A DNA stretch of 64,000 nucleotides from NCBI GenBank assembly GCA_963921195.1, contig OY992539.1, positions 40,256,299-40,320,298 of the forward strand. Direction: 5' to 3'. Below the pieces are notes generated by a model. It did no database searches. It saw only the letters and a list, made by a program, of their open reading frames with translations, and had not been told where the DNA came from. Positions 34,613 to 44,899 of this stretch are shown piece after piece; position 1 is the stretch's first letter, and every line of letters begins with the position of its first letter. The position numbers were made by a program, and so were the translations under genes. The stretch comes from Pegoplata infirma (Eukaryota > Arthropoda > Insecta > Diptera > Anthomyiidae).

Positions 34613-34805
34613 TTTTTTTTATATTTTGTCACCAGAAATTAATAAATCTAATCTCTTGAAAAAGTTGAAAACCCATCAACGAAACGTCGAGAAAAAATGA
34701 TGCAATAAATTTGTTTTTATTTACATCAAAAATCTAACTGACCACAATTAGCCCAACAAAAAATAAAAAATATTTTCAAACAAGTGGTCATAAAATCAAA
34801 TAATA
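34613..34805 (+). repeat. 5' pseudo-LTR of the right Penelope-like copy
   Basis: About 193 bp are shared with 37549-37736 (same orientation), differing at one visible position near the end (caagtgg versus caattgg). It carries the ribozyme-like fold at 34652-34692. The left copy has no counterpart, so its 5' end is truncated at this junction. Confidence 0.85.
34652..34692 (+). ncRNA. Candidate degenerate hammerhead ribozyme in the Penelope pseudo-LTR
   Basis: The order of parts is stem I half UCUC (34652-34655), an eight-base core UUGAAAAA, stem II GUUGA/UCAAC with a seven-base loop, canonical GAAAC followed by GUC, then GAGA closing stem I. The 3' half of the hammerhead core is canonical; the 5' half departs from CUGANGA. 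Identical copies occur at 37586-37626 (+) and 31546-31586 (-). Hammerhead motifs are known from Penelope-like elements; activity of this variant is unknown. Confidence 0.45.
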
Positions 34806-34881
34806 TAATACATTCGGAGGGCCTGCCGAAAACAAAACTAGAAGTAACAACATTATTAGCTGACAAAAATATAACAACAAC

Positions 34882-37335
34882 ATGAAGAACTTTTTTCAAC
34901 ATATAAAAACCAAATACAACATAGAAACAACCAGTATGCTAAAACAATACTGTAGAGCAATAGAAAAACTTGCAAAGACAACAGAAAGGGCGGTATTTTT
35001 ACAAAAATGCAGAAAATCTGGAATCACACCAACACACGTAAGCAACAGTACCCAAAAATTAACGCACTTGTTTAAAACATCAGCAGCCAAAACTGAAATG
35101 GAAAAAATAGAGCATAATCTTCACAACAAAATACTAAACGTAGAAATTAGGGAGACACATATAATCAAAAAGTCAACTATGAAGGAAATTAAACATATGG
35201 AGAATGAAATTGGTAGGACACTTAACGAAACAGAACTTATTAAATTTAAGAAAGACCAATGGAACAAATTTGTTAAAATAAAAGAGGGTATCCAAAAGAC
35301 ACATAATTCTAAAATGAAGAAATTAAAAAGTGAGATGTTTAAAAAATTCCATTTTAATTTCAACGAAGAGTGGTTCATAAACTACACAACAATAAATTTT
35401 GATATGGAAAGTAAATGGCTTCTGTCCCTAGGAAATAAATTCGCTTTACCAGTGAACAACAAGAATTTTTCACCAATCCCCCTTATAGCGGACATGGAAC
35501 AGTGGATACAAACCATAAAGGACGACACGGAAAAAGAGATAACAAGGTCTAAAGTTGCCAATCGGATTGCAAATTATAAAAGAAATATAAGAAACAACGA
35601 GATAGAGAAATACATTTTAAATATATATGAGGAGACAAAAATGTATATAAAGAAACATAAGGACAAAATAATGATAACAACAGCTGACAAGGGAAACAAG
35701 ACAGTGATCATGTACAAAGAAGAATACATAAGAAAAATAAATATGCTACTAGAAGATAAAATTACCTACAAATCTATTCGCGAGGACCCAACAGCCAAAT
35801 TACAAAAAAACAACAACAACATAATAACGGATTTATTAAAAAACAATCACATCACAAAATTTGAAAAAATTAGACTTACAAGCCATGCAGCTGCAGCTCC
35901 TGAACTATATGGTCTACCGAAGATTCATAAGGAAGATATACCCATGAGACCCATATCGTCCTCAGTAAAGGTACCCTGTTACAAATTATCCCAATACATC
36001 GGTAAAATTCTAAAACACGTAATATCACCAACATACAACGTTAAAAATTCGGTGGAACTAAAAGAACGGCTAGAAGACATCACTTTAGAGAAGGAAGACA
36101 TTATTGTTTCATTTGACGTGGTTTCACTGTTTACAAATATACCTACCCACCTAGCTATAAAAAACATCATTGACAAATGGGAAATCCTGAAAAAAGAAAC
36201 AACAATTACAAAACCAAAATTCTTAAAATTACTACAATTTTGCTTAGAAGAAAACAACTACTTTACATTTAATGGAAAATTTTACCATCAAACATATGGT
36301 ATGCCTATGGGGAACCCGCTTTCACCCACGATTGCCGACATTGTTCTGGATAAACTTCTTGACGACGTAATCGAAGAATTAAAATTAAAAAATGTAAAAA
36401 TAAAACATATATCAAAATACGTAGATGATTTATTTGCAGTCATCAACAAAAAGGACGAAGAAATCATAATGAAAACACTAAACACCTATCACAATAAACT
36501 TAAATTTACCATTGAAAAAGAGAAAAATGGAAAAATATCATATCTGGATATGGAAATAATAAAGGACAATGAAAAGCTAATAACCAATTGGTACACCAAG
36601 CCGACAGCATCAGGAAGAATGATAAATTATCACTCGACTCAACCACATAAAATGAAGATAAATACAGCGACGAATCTAATTAAAAAAGTATTGCAGTTAA
36701 GTCATGAACAATTTAAAAAAGAAAATATTACTAAAGTTAAAAGAATTTTAACCATGAACAACTTCCCAACATTCATTATAAATAACTTACTAAACAAAAC
36801 TCTTAAAAATACCCAAAATGAAAAGACGCAAATAAATGGATCCCTATTCTACAGCATTCCATATATACCAAAATTGACGGAGAGTAAAAATCTAATGAGA
36901 GTAATTAATGATGAGAGCGTAAAATTAGCACACAAATCGAATGAGACACTGAGACACCTGTTTACACGAAACAAAACAAAATTAGAAAAATTAAAAATTG
37001 ATAATGTTGTGTATGAAATTGACTGTCAAGGCAACGAAAGGGAACAATGCAATAAAGTATATATAGGAACAACAAAACGAATGCTAGGTGTAAGAATAGC
37101 AGAACATGAAGCTGATGTTAAAAAATCAAAAGAGTCAACTGCTTTAGCAATTCACGCAAAAGAGACTGGACATCAACTTAATTTTAAGGGAGTAAAAATT
37201 CTAAATAAGGAAAGTAAAGAAAATAAGAGATATACAATCGAAAGTTTGAGGATCCAAGAAAAAATTAAAACAACAATGAACACAAAGGAAGACAAAGATA
37301 ATACAAAGCTGCAATATTCAATAGCAATCAGTTAA
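34882..37335 (+). CDS. Penelope-like element protein: reverse transcriptase plus GIY-YIG endonuclease, intact
   Basis: The 817-residue ORF combines a lysine-rich N-terminal region, a reverse transcriptase and a C-terminal GIY-YIG nuclease. This is the architecture of endonuclease-bearing Penelope-like retroelements, which copy RNA into DNA at a nicked target. Key sites: RPISSSVKVP near residue 355, motif A FDVVSLFTNIP at 411-421, motif B YGMPMGNPLSP at 472-482, catalytic YVDD at 513-516, and the endonuclease core KVYIGTTKRMLGVRIAEHE with YIG at 727-729 followed by a conserved-looking ETGH. No stop or frameshift interrupts it. The start ATG follows an ACAACAAC leader after the pseudo-LTR. With matching pseudo-LTRs at both ends this copy looks recent and possibly competent; activity cannot be judged from sequence alone. 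Confidence 0.95.
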   Translation: MKNFFQHIKTKYNIETTSMLKQYCRAIEKLAKTTERAVFLQKCRKSGITPTHVSNSTQKLTHLFKTSAAKTEMEKIEHNLHNKILNVEIRETHIIKKSTMKEIKHMENEIGRTLNETELIKFKKDQWNKFVKIKEGIQKTHNSKMKKLKSEMFKKFHFNFNEEWFINYTTINFDMESKWLLSLGNKFALPVNNKNFSPIPLIADMEQWIQTIKDDTEKEITRSKVANRIANYKRNIRNNEIEKYILNIYEETKMYIKKHKDKIMITTADKGNKTVIMYKEEYIRKINMLLEDKITYKSIREDPTAKLQKNNNNIITDLLKNNHITKFEKIRLTSHAAAAPELYGLPKIHKEDIPMRPISSSVKVPCYKLSQYIGKILKHVISPTYNVKNSVELKERLEDITLEKEDIIVSFDVVSLFTNIPTHLAIKNIIDKWEILKKETTITKPKFLKLLQFCLEENNYFTFNGKFYHQTYGMPMGNPLSPTIADIVLDKLLDDVIEELKLKNVKIKHISKYVDDLFAVINKKDEEIIMKTLNTYHNKLKFTIEKEKNGKISYLDMEIIKDNEKLITNWYTKPTASGRMINYHSTQPHKMKINTATNLIKKVLQLSHEQFKKENITKVKRILTMNNFPTFIINNLLNKTLKNTQNEKTQINGSLFYSIPYIPKLTESKNLMRVINDESVKLAHKSNETLRHLFTRNKTKLEKLKIDNVVYEIDCQGNEREQCNKVYIGTTKRMLGVRIAEHEADVKKSKESTALAIHAKETGHQLNFKGVKILNKESKENKRYTIESLRIQEKIKTTMNTKEDKDNTKLQYSIAIS

Positions 37336-37548
37336 ACAATAAGTTCTGTGATATTAGTTATTAATTTTAAACTGTGATTATTTATATTTTTATTTATTTT
37401 TTCTCCAATTATTTATTAAATTATTTATACAATGTGTGTCGTGTTGTCCAGTTTTATAAAACAATTTTTTAAATATCTGAAAATGTAAATTTTAAAAAAT
37501 CGTAAGTTTAACTTTGATAATTAATACTTAAGAATTTTGTTACCATGT

Positions 37549-37736
37549 TTTTTTATATTTTGTCACCAGAAATTAATAAATCTAATCTCTTGAAAAAGTT
37601 GAAAACCCATCAACGAAACGTCGAGAAAAAATGATGCAATAAATTTGTTTTTATTTACATCAAAAATCTAACTGACCACAATTAGCCCAACAAAAAATAA
37701 AAAATATTTTCAAACAATTGGTCATAAAATCAAATA
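37549..37736 (+). repeat. 3' pseudo-LTR of the right Penelope-like copy
   Basis: This is a direct repeat of 34613-34805 that ends where the flanking target duplication begins. It includes the ribozyme-like fold at 37586-37626. Confidence 0.85.
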
Positions 37737-37749
37737 ATAAATTAATTAT

Positions 37750-38500
37750 GTTTTTTTTGTTTATCATTTAAAAATGTATTGAGTGTAAATTGGGCAGTGT
37801 GGGCAGTTGTTTTTTCATTCCTTTCAATATACAAAAAAAGTATTATTAAATTTACTAATTAATTAGTAGTAATTAAAAAATAAACAAAAATTATATAGAC
37901 AAGATATTCGATTTGAAAAAGTAAAATTTTGAATTTTGTCAAAATACAGGCAGTGTTAAAATTAAGTTAGAATATCCAAAAAATATTAATGAAAAATTCC
38001 CAAAAAAAGTCTATGATTTTCTGCTTATAGGAAACTTAAAAAAAGATCTTGAAAAATAGTTAAAAATAATTTTGTATTGCTTAAAACTTAATATTGCTAT
38101 AAAAAAAAAACTTAATAGAAAAATTATTATTGCCATTTTTGTGTATAAAAATAAGAGTATATAAATATTTTGGTATTTTTTTTTTAACAAATTAAGAAAA
38201 TTTTCAGGATAATAAAGTAGAAAAAATATAAATTACGGGGAAAAAATCAAAATTAAGAGTTCTGTTTTTATGTTCAAAAGATGAATTTTACTAAATGTTA
38301 GTAAAGTTAACAAAAATAAAACTACCAAAAATTATTAAAATAAACCAAAATTTAGTTAATTGAAAATTTTATTTTCAGCACAACACAAATTCAAATCACC
38401 CAAGATATATTTTTCAATGCAGTCTGTTAGGTGTTGCCACATTAGTGAAAAGTTATACGGGCATGTCACCGAGTCAATTCCGTTAAGAAATGGAATTGGA
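37750..38500. other. AT-rich intergenic stretch
   Basis: No gene or defined element is seen. Confidence 0.35.
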
Positions 38501-38504
38501 AATG

Positions 38505-38940
38505 GAAAAATATTTCGTAAGTTTACGAAATATTTTCGTTAAACTAAACATAATTCGTATTTACAAAAAAAACTTGTAATATGTACAAAAATATTTTGTA
38601 TTTTTACGAAATATTTCGTAATTATACAAAATATTTCGTAGTTATACAAAATATTTCGTAACTTTACGAAATATTTTCGTAAAAATAAACATAATTCGTA
38701 TTTACAAAAAAAAACTTCTTAATATGTACGAAAATATTTAGTATTTTTACGAAATATTTCGTAGTTATACTAAATATTTCGTAAATTTACGAAATAGTTT
38801 CGTATTTATTTCGTAAATATCACTAAACAAACTTCGTAATATTTACAAAATGCCATAGGTAAATATTACGAAATATTTCGTTCCGACAAAACCACGAAAT
38901 ATTTCGTACAATGTACGAAGTATTTCGTTCATTTTACCTA
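38505..38940. repeat. Array of palindromic TACGAAATATTTCGTA units
   Basis: Self-complementary words of the type 'tttacgaaatatttcgtaa' occur about ten times with irregular spacing, interleaved with 'cataattcgtatttacaaa'. A GAGTG-TA end typical of the TA-target elements follows at 38951-38958, so this may be the interior of such an element. Confidence 0.7.
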
Positions 38941-39337
38941 TGAAATTTTTTGAGTGTATTAATATGATTAAACGTAGCATCAGTTTTTTTGAAATTGTTA
39001 ATTAAACATTTGTATTACATTAATTAAAAAAATAATCGAAAATGATTTTTATTCAACAAAATTTAGTTTATGCATTTTCCGAAAATCCCGAATCCCGAAA
39101 TATCGATTTCAGAGATCCCGGAATTTTCGGGATTAGGCAAATCCCGAATATCGGGATTTTTGATTTTCAATCCTGGGATTTTCTGTATTCCGATTTTTTA
39201 TTGTTTTTATATTTTTTTTTGTTCAAAAATTTATATAAACTATAAATTTTTTGGAACACTAAATAAAAGAATTCGACAAAAGTAACCGGGATATTCGGGC
39301 CAATCCGGAATATCAGGAATTCTGATTTTCAATCATG

Positions 39338-39586
39338 CACACAGCAAACAAATTTTCTAATTTCCAACTGAAATTCAGTTGCTGCAACAAAAATTCGGTT
39401 TATGCATTTGAATGAAGGTTGTAACAAGTGAACATCAGTAGTTACAACTAAATTTTGTTAATACAACTGTCTTTAAATTGAAACAACTACAAAATTCGTT
39501 TGCCACAGCAAAATGAAGTAGCAGCAACCGAATTTTGAGTTGATGCAACGGAAAAATTGAGTTAGAAATTTATTTTTCTCTGTGTG
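39338..39586. mobile_element. CACACAG-ended MITE (family M), copy 1
   Basis: CACACAG at 39338 and CTGTGTG at 39586 bound an element with internal 'caactgaaattcagt' and 'caaccgaatt' words that also occur in the copy at 42901-43121. Confidence 0.7.
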
Positions 39587-39675
39587 GGATTTTCAGTATC
39601 CCGATTATTTTTATTGTTTTTATATTTCCTTTTTCAAAAATTTATATAAAATATGAATTTTGTGGATCACTAAAT

Positions 39676-39813
39676 AAAAGAATTCGACAAAAGTACCGTC
39701 TATCACCATTTTTTGCGGAAGCAACAGGTGAACCATTTGCGAAATGTAAAGCTTGCAAAAAGATTCTAAAAACTAATAATGGTTCGACGAAAGGACTTTT
39801 GACAAATCTTTAG
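39676..39813 (+). pseudogene. BED zinc-finger fragment of a hAT transposase
   Basis: The frame reads SPFFAEATGEPFAKCKACKK then ILKTNNGSTKGLLTNL before a stop. The CxxC pair and the 'NNGSTKGLL' motif are typical of the BED finger at the start of hAT transposases. The distal histidines and the catalytic domain are missing; a nested MITE begins 60 bp later. Confidence 0.65.
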
Positions 39814-39875
39814 TCTTTAAGTTACAAACTGTTTTAATTATATGTTTTTCTAAAATAAAATTTTTTAAAGATTTA

Positions 39876-40754
39876 CACTCAAAAAAATACGTTAGTAGAT
39901 TTACTAATTTTTTTTTGCTAATGCTAGTTAGCTAACTTTTAGCAAATTTTTAGTTGAGATTAGCATGTTAGCAAAAAATTCTTGTAAACTTCATTTAGCA
40001 CATTAGCAATTTTAAACAAACGTTGAACTAATTTCTTTTGCTAAGATTTGAAATTGAGTTGACAACATTTTTACAAGATTTTTTGCTAACATTAGCAAAA
40101 ATAATGGTAAATTTTTTTTATTTTCAGAAAACTTTAAATGGCTCTATCTCGGAAACTAAGCCAGATAGAGCAAAATGGAGGGCATTTTTGGTTCTTAGAA
40201 TCACCATACTTTCGCGGGTCCTCTTCACATGTGTGGACCCTAATGGGCCCTAACTTTGGATCCAAAAAAGCTAGCATTCCCGAAAATTTTGAAATGCTCA
40301 TATCTCGGTAAATATTGCCGACACAACAAAAAATCCAAAAGCATTTTTGTAGCCCTCAATACGTAGAACAAGACCGCAAAATAGTCAAAAGCTCTCCGAG
40401 TAATATTTTTGAAGTTATCGAGTTTTTTAATTCTCAAGACCCCAGTGGGCCCCTATAATCACGTATCTCAAAAACTAAGCAAGGTAGAGCGAAACGGACA
40501 CAAATTTTGGATCAAAAACTATGACGATTTTTAAGGAACCCAACTAGGTCTGGGCCCATCGGGGTCTGGACCTATCCGGTCCGAACCCAATGGGGTCCTC
40601 AAATGTGTCAAAAAAAAAAATTTTTTTGTTAACTAATTATTGGCAAAACATTTTTGCTAACTTTAGCAAAAAAATTGTGGGTTCAAAATCAGCAAATTTT
40701 CTTGTAGGTTTACAAGCTTTTTTTGCTAACATTACAGTTTTTTTTTTTTGAGTG
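39876..40754. mobile_element. CACTCAAAAAAA/TA-target MITE (family C), copy 2
   Basis: It has the same ends and interior text as 29219-29982, with TA outside both ends (39874-39875, 40755-40756). It is longer than copy 1 by about 115 bp, mainly through segments near 40300-40410 and 40520 absent from copy 1. Confidence 0.8.
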
Positions 40755-41409
40755 TATAATGAAAAACTGCAAAAAGTTGATAACAATGAGCCACGACGAA
40801 AAAAAACCGAATACAGATGTCCTTCACAGAAGGATCCGTAGGTAGAGCGGTTATTGCTAGGTAGTCACTCCCGATCGTTTTCCTTTTTCTAAGTTCTTAA
40901 CTTTTACAGAACTTTGCTAATCTTTACGAACGCGTGGATTTGAAAATTTCCAAAAGATCTCAAGTTTCTCGGGATTCAAAATATCCCCTAAATCTCGCGA
41001 TCCCGAAATCGGGATCCCGAAAAAATTTCTTCTTCAATTCCGAATCCCGAGATTCAGAAAACCCATCTCCATTTGAAGCCCTAGAAATTTTCTCCAAATA
41101 TAATAAAGATATCTTTTTTTTGAAGGCATATTTCCTAAAACTATGTTTACAAAAAATTTAGTTAAAAGTTTATCATAAGTTCATCATATTTGTCTTCTTA
41201 GAATTGAGGAAATGTACTTCTTTAAATTTAGTTATAAACTTCTAAGAATTTAGTTAAAAATTAAAAATGATGATATCTCGAAAACTAAAAAAAACGGACG
41301 AAATTTTTAGAAAAGGTACTACAAGGAAACCCATGAAAAAAGCTACCTCAACATATCTGTCAGGTTTCCAAAAGCTTATTTTTAATCTAAAATTTTACAT
41401 ACTCTAGTA

Positions 41410-41815
41410 AGAACTTGCTTAATTACGGGACACAATGCCTGTGCTCGTCATATGACGAGATTAGGTATCAGACCCATTATGCGTGGCTTGTCTTGAGGAT
41501 GATGACACAACTGAACATTACGTCTGTTGTTGTTCAGAGTTCTCAAGGGCTAGACTGCGGATATTGGGTTCTGATATTCTGTCTATGGACACGGTTCATG
41601 GACTTCCCTTGTCTGATTTTCTCAAGTTTATGAAAGCAACTGAGAAATTCTGAACAAGCACTTTTCTTACCTTTTCTTCTCAACCTTTTATCACCCTTAC
41701 TTAATCTTTCTTTTCAGGATACGGTACAATGGACTATTTTAAGTCTGAGCGCCATGGACTTGCCTAAAAATTTACTTATTTTTAGGCTTGTACAACCCAC
41801 CCTCAACTCAACTCA
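41410..41815 (+). pseudogene. 3' end of a Jockey/R1-type non-LTR retrotransposon
   Basis: One frame reads CLITGHNACARHMTRLGI (41416-41469). After a +1 shift the next reads CVACLEDDDTTEHYVC (41480-41527), then FSRARLRILGSDILSMDTVH and LKFMKATEKF to a TGA at 41651-41653. This is the familiar C-terminal tail of LINE polymerases of the Jockey/I/R1 group, with its cysteine/histidine knuckle. About 160 bp of 3' sequence ends in 'ctcaactcaactcaac'. It is 5'-truncated and frameshifted, hence dead. Confidence 0.8.
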
Positions 41816-42041
41816 ACAAGAACTTGCGCAATTTTTGGATAAAATTATATCTAATGATATAAAATGTTATGCAGTTATATATAATAGTATATAATCAGAT
41901 GTGATTTTATCCGAAAATTGGGCACATTTTTATTAGGGTACGCACATATCTCAGTAAATACTGCCGACGAGAGAAAAGTCCAAAAGTCCAAGAAGACCTT
42001 GACATGTAGAACACTATTGCGAAATATCTGTCTGTATACAC

Positions 42042-42357
42042 CAATGGTTCCCAACCTTTTTTGGGCCATGACCCACTTTTAAGTTAAAAAACTAAAATGT
42101 CCCCCCTACATTCAAGAAAAATGTGTAAATTTTTCAAATTTGTTTTAAAAATTCAAAATTTACTTGTAATTTAGCAAACTTTTTGTTAAAATCAACTTTT
42201 AAACAAAGTTTTTATCAAAAGTTTTCAACAACAAACTAAATGATTTAACTAAAATAATTATTTTTTTAGTTTTTAAACAAAAAAATCTTTAAAATTTGCT
42301 CGTTGCCCCCCTGAAACATCCAAATGGCCCCCCCGTGGGAAAGGTTGGGAACCATTG
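42042..42357. mobile_element. hAT MITE (316 bp) with 8-bp TSD
   Basis: The inverted ends CAATGGTTCCCAACCTTT match over 18 bp. The target GTATACAC is duplicated at 42034-42041 and 42358-42365. The interior is AT-rich with G/C tracts near the ends and no ORF. Confidence 0.9.
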
Positions 42358-42900
42358 GTATACACGATGCAGTCTTTAATAAAAGAGCTATCTTCTCGAA
42401 GTTTGGCACATAGTTCTAGGCAGGTTAAGTTCGTAAAAGAGGGAAAAAGTTTACTCGTGAAGAAATAAACCATCGTGAAGAAATAAACCATATCGGAGCA
42501 GCCGAATTTGAGACTCTCACTCTCGCGAGAGTTTTTGGTTTCTCTGAATCTCCCCCTCTTTTTAAATCCATTTTTGCATTCATAATGGCTAACACACGTA
42601 CAGTGATGGCAATTTAATGACATTGAAAAAGTTTTGAGCCGGTCACCGGTATTAGAGATTGTTTAGAACAAACATTTAATTGTTATGGCCTTGCTATAAG
42701 ACTTTTAAATAAAAGTTATTAAAAGCATCTGAAAGCCAAAAGACACTTTATAAGTTTTACTTATAAAAAGTACTTTATTTAGCTGCTAGTAGAGTATTCA
42801 AACCCCCTGGTTTTTGATTATGGAAATCGATCTATTCTGACTTTAATGTATAGTTTACAGTCCTGTTCAGCTGTTTCTGCCTTTATTTTTGGAAAGAATA

Positions 42901-43121
42901 CACACAGAAAATTTACAATTTGCCAACTGAAATTCAGTAAATACAACTAAAGGTAGTCACAATTGAATATCGGTAGTCTTAACTAAATTCGGTTGATACA
43001 ACACACATTTAATTAAAACAATAAAAAAAAATTAGGTTGTCAGAACCAAAAATAGTAGCGACAACCGAATTATAAGTTGATACAACTGAAAAATTTGGTT
43101 AAAAATTTATTTTTCTGTGTG
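42901..43121. mobile_element. CACACAG/TA-target MITE (family M), copy 2
   Basis: CACACAGAAAA at the left and TTTTCTGTGTG at the right, with TA immediately outside each end (42899-42900, 43122-43123). It shares interior words with the copy at 39338-39586. Confidence 0.85.
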
Positions 43122-43129
43122 TAGAATCA

Positions 43130-44800
43130 AATATTTAAATAATTTGCATTTGATTTTTTTTAGGTCAAATTGTTTTTATGGAATTGCTTGAGGGGTTTGT
43201 TTAAATATTTGGATTTTATATCACATCAATATATACTATATAAAATGAGAGATCATTTTTTTTATTAAGGCTTAATAAAAAAATTATAACAATATTAACA
43301 ATTTTTTAAAAATATTAATATTTAATTTTTTTAATTAATTGGAAGTTTATAAATTTAAAAAAAAATTGGAAGACAATTTGTAAGAAAATTTTTCTTAATT
43401 TGTTAAAAAAAAAACAAAAAAAAGTAATACATACTCTTTTTTAGAAAAAGAAAAAAAGTTGTTGTTTTTTATAAAAAAAATTAAAATATTTTTTTTTTTA
43501 ATTTAATTAAATATTGCAGTTTTTTTTTTTAAATATTGATGTTTTTGAAACAAGGTTTTGTTGTTTTTTTTGTAATAAAATTTAATATAAAGTTATTAAA
43601 AAAAAATTAAAAAAATAATTCAACATTTGAAAATTTTTTAAATAAAAATAAGCAACAAAAACAAATAAAAATTTACAAAATTTTAATAATTACAATATTA
43701 TAAAATAATTCATACAATTATCATATTACACTCAGAAAACTAAAAATGGTAAAATACAAAAAAAAAATCGTAATATTAAAATTTAAACTAACAACTATAA
43801 TAGAATATTTATACTAGATAATAATAAATCTTAAACATTATTAACAATTACAATAATAATCATATTTAATAATAATAATATAATAATAAAAAACTGTTTT
43901 TTTTTTAGAAATTATAATTACAAAACTGTTATATCCATTTGTTTTTTAAAAAAGATCCCTTAAAATTTAATAATTTTTTATTACAATATATATAATTTAC
44001 ACTCCGATTTATTTATAGATTAACTTTTCTTTAGATTTAGATTTATTTTTTTTTAAATAGTAAACAATAGCATAGCACAGCTTACCTTAAAAAAACGTAT
44101 TTTTAGCTTAGTTTTAGCAAAATTTAGAGTATAATTTTACTTAAATTTTTTTTTTTTGTAATTTGTTTTTTACTTTTATAAAGTTATTAACACATATAGT
44201 TTTCCATTATTACATTTTTCTTTATACATTAGCTACTCAAATAACTTTTTCTTTTGGTTAAGAAAAGTTGATTTTTTTTGGCCTTGTTTAGGTAAAAAAT
44301 TTTAAGCTTAGCTTTTTTATTGAATTTTTTACACTGTAAAAAATTGTTGTATGTAATCAATCTTTACAGAAGAATTTTTTATGACGTTTATTGTTTTTCT
44401 GTTAGATTCTGGGGTGAAGTTAAAACGGTTTTGTAGTTTTGTTTTTGTTTGTTTGTTAGAAAATGATCCAATTTCGATCTACACTTGTTGCATGTTGCCA
44501 AAAACATTAATTTCAACTTGTAGAAAAATAATTTCGCATATGTTTTTTTCTGCAGAGCGCAAGTATTTTCTAAACATCAGCACCTTTCCAGTGTATTTGT
44601 ACCCATTATAGAGAAAGAAAAGAACTGTAAATGAATAAAATAAGGAAATAATTAAAAAAAAAATTAATAAAATTGAATTTATAAAATAATTTTATTATAA
44701 TTAACATTAGCAAGCACACCAGAAACTTTGTTATCCGAAATATTAAATACCGGATAAAATAAGGATCATGATAAGTGTTCACAGTTTTCCCTAGCGGAAT
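43130..44800. other. Very AT-rich interval without recognised elements
   Basis: There are no TE ends, inverted repeats or convincing ORFs, which is unusual for this window. It is downstream of Eip74EF, but 7 kb of repeats separate it from the stop codon, so a 3' UTR assignment would be speculation. Confidence 0.35.
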
Positions 44801-44899
44801 CTTAATTTTATTTAATTGCGGACGTTTAAGTCTTTCACAAAAACTGTTAAGAAAAATTTAAAGAATAAAAGTAACAATAACATAGGCCAACAAATTTTT

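Larger units (their letters stand above)
31465..37736. mobile_element. Head-to-head pair of Penelope-like retroelements forming a long palindrome
   Basis: The left copy (31465 to about 34616) is on the minus strand and the right copy (about 34613-37736) on the plus strand, with 5' ends adjacent. The arms (31465-34616 and 34829-37712) are inverted copies about 2.88 kb long, apart from a MITE in the left arm. A direct repeat ATAAATTAATTAT (31454-31466 and 37737-37749; at least 11 bp lie outside the element) flanks the pair as one unit. That argues for a single insertion of a dimeric or snap-back product rather than two independent events. Penelope-like elements are known for inverted, partly truncated copies. 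Confidence 0.85.
39060..41090 (+). mobile_element. Decayed hAT-like element with CCCGAAAT repeats, carrying nested MITEs
   Basis: Blocks of 'atcccgaaat/cgggatt' words at about 39070-39180, 39285-39325 and 40965-41075 surround a BED-finger fragment (39676-39813). They are interrupted by the elements at 39338-39586 and 39876-40754. The outer boundaries were not resolved; 'tttgaagccctag' at about 41081 could be a terminus. Confidence 0.4.
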
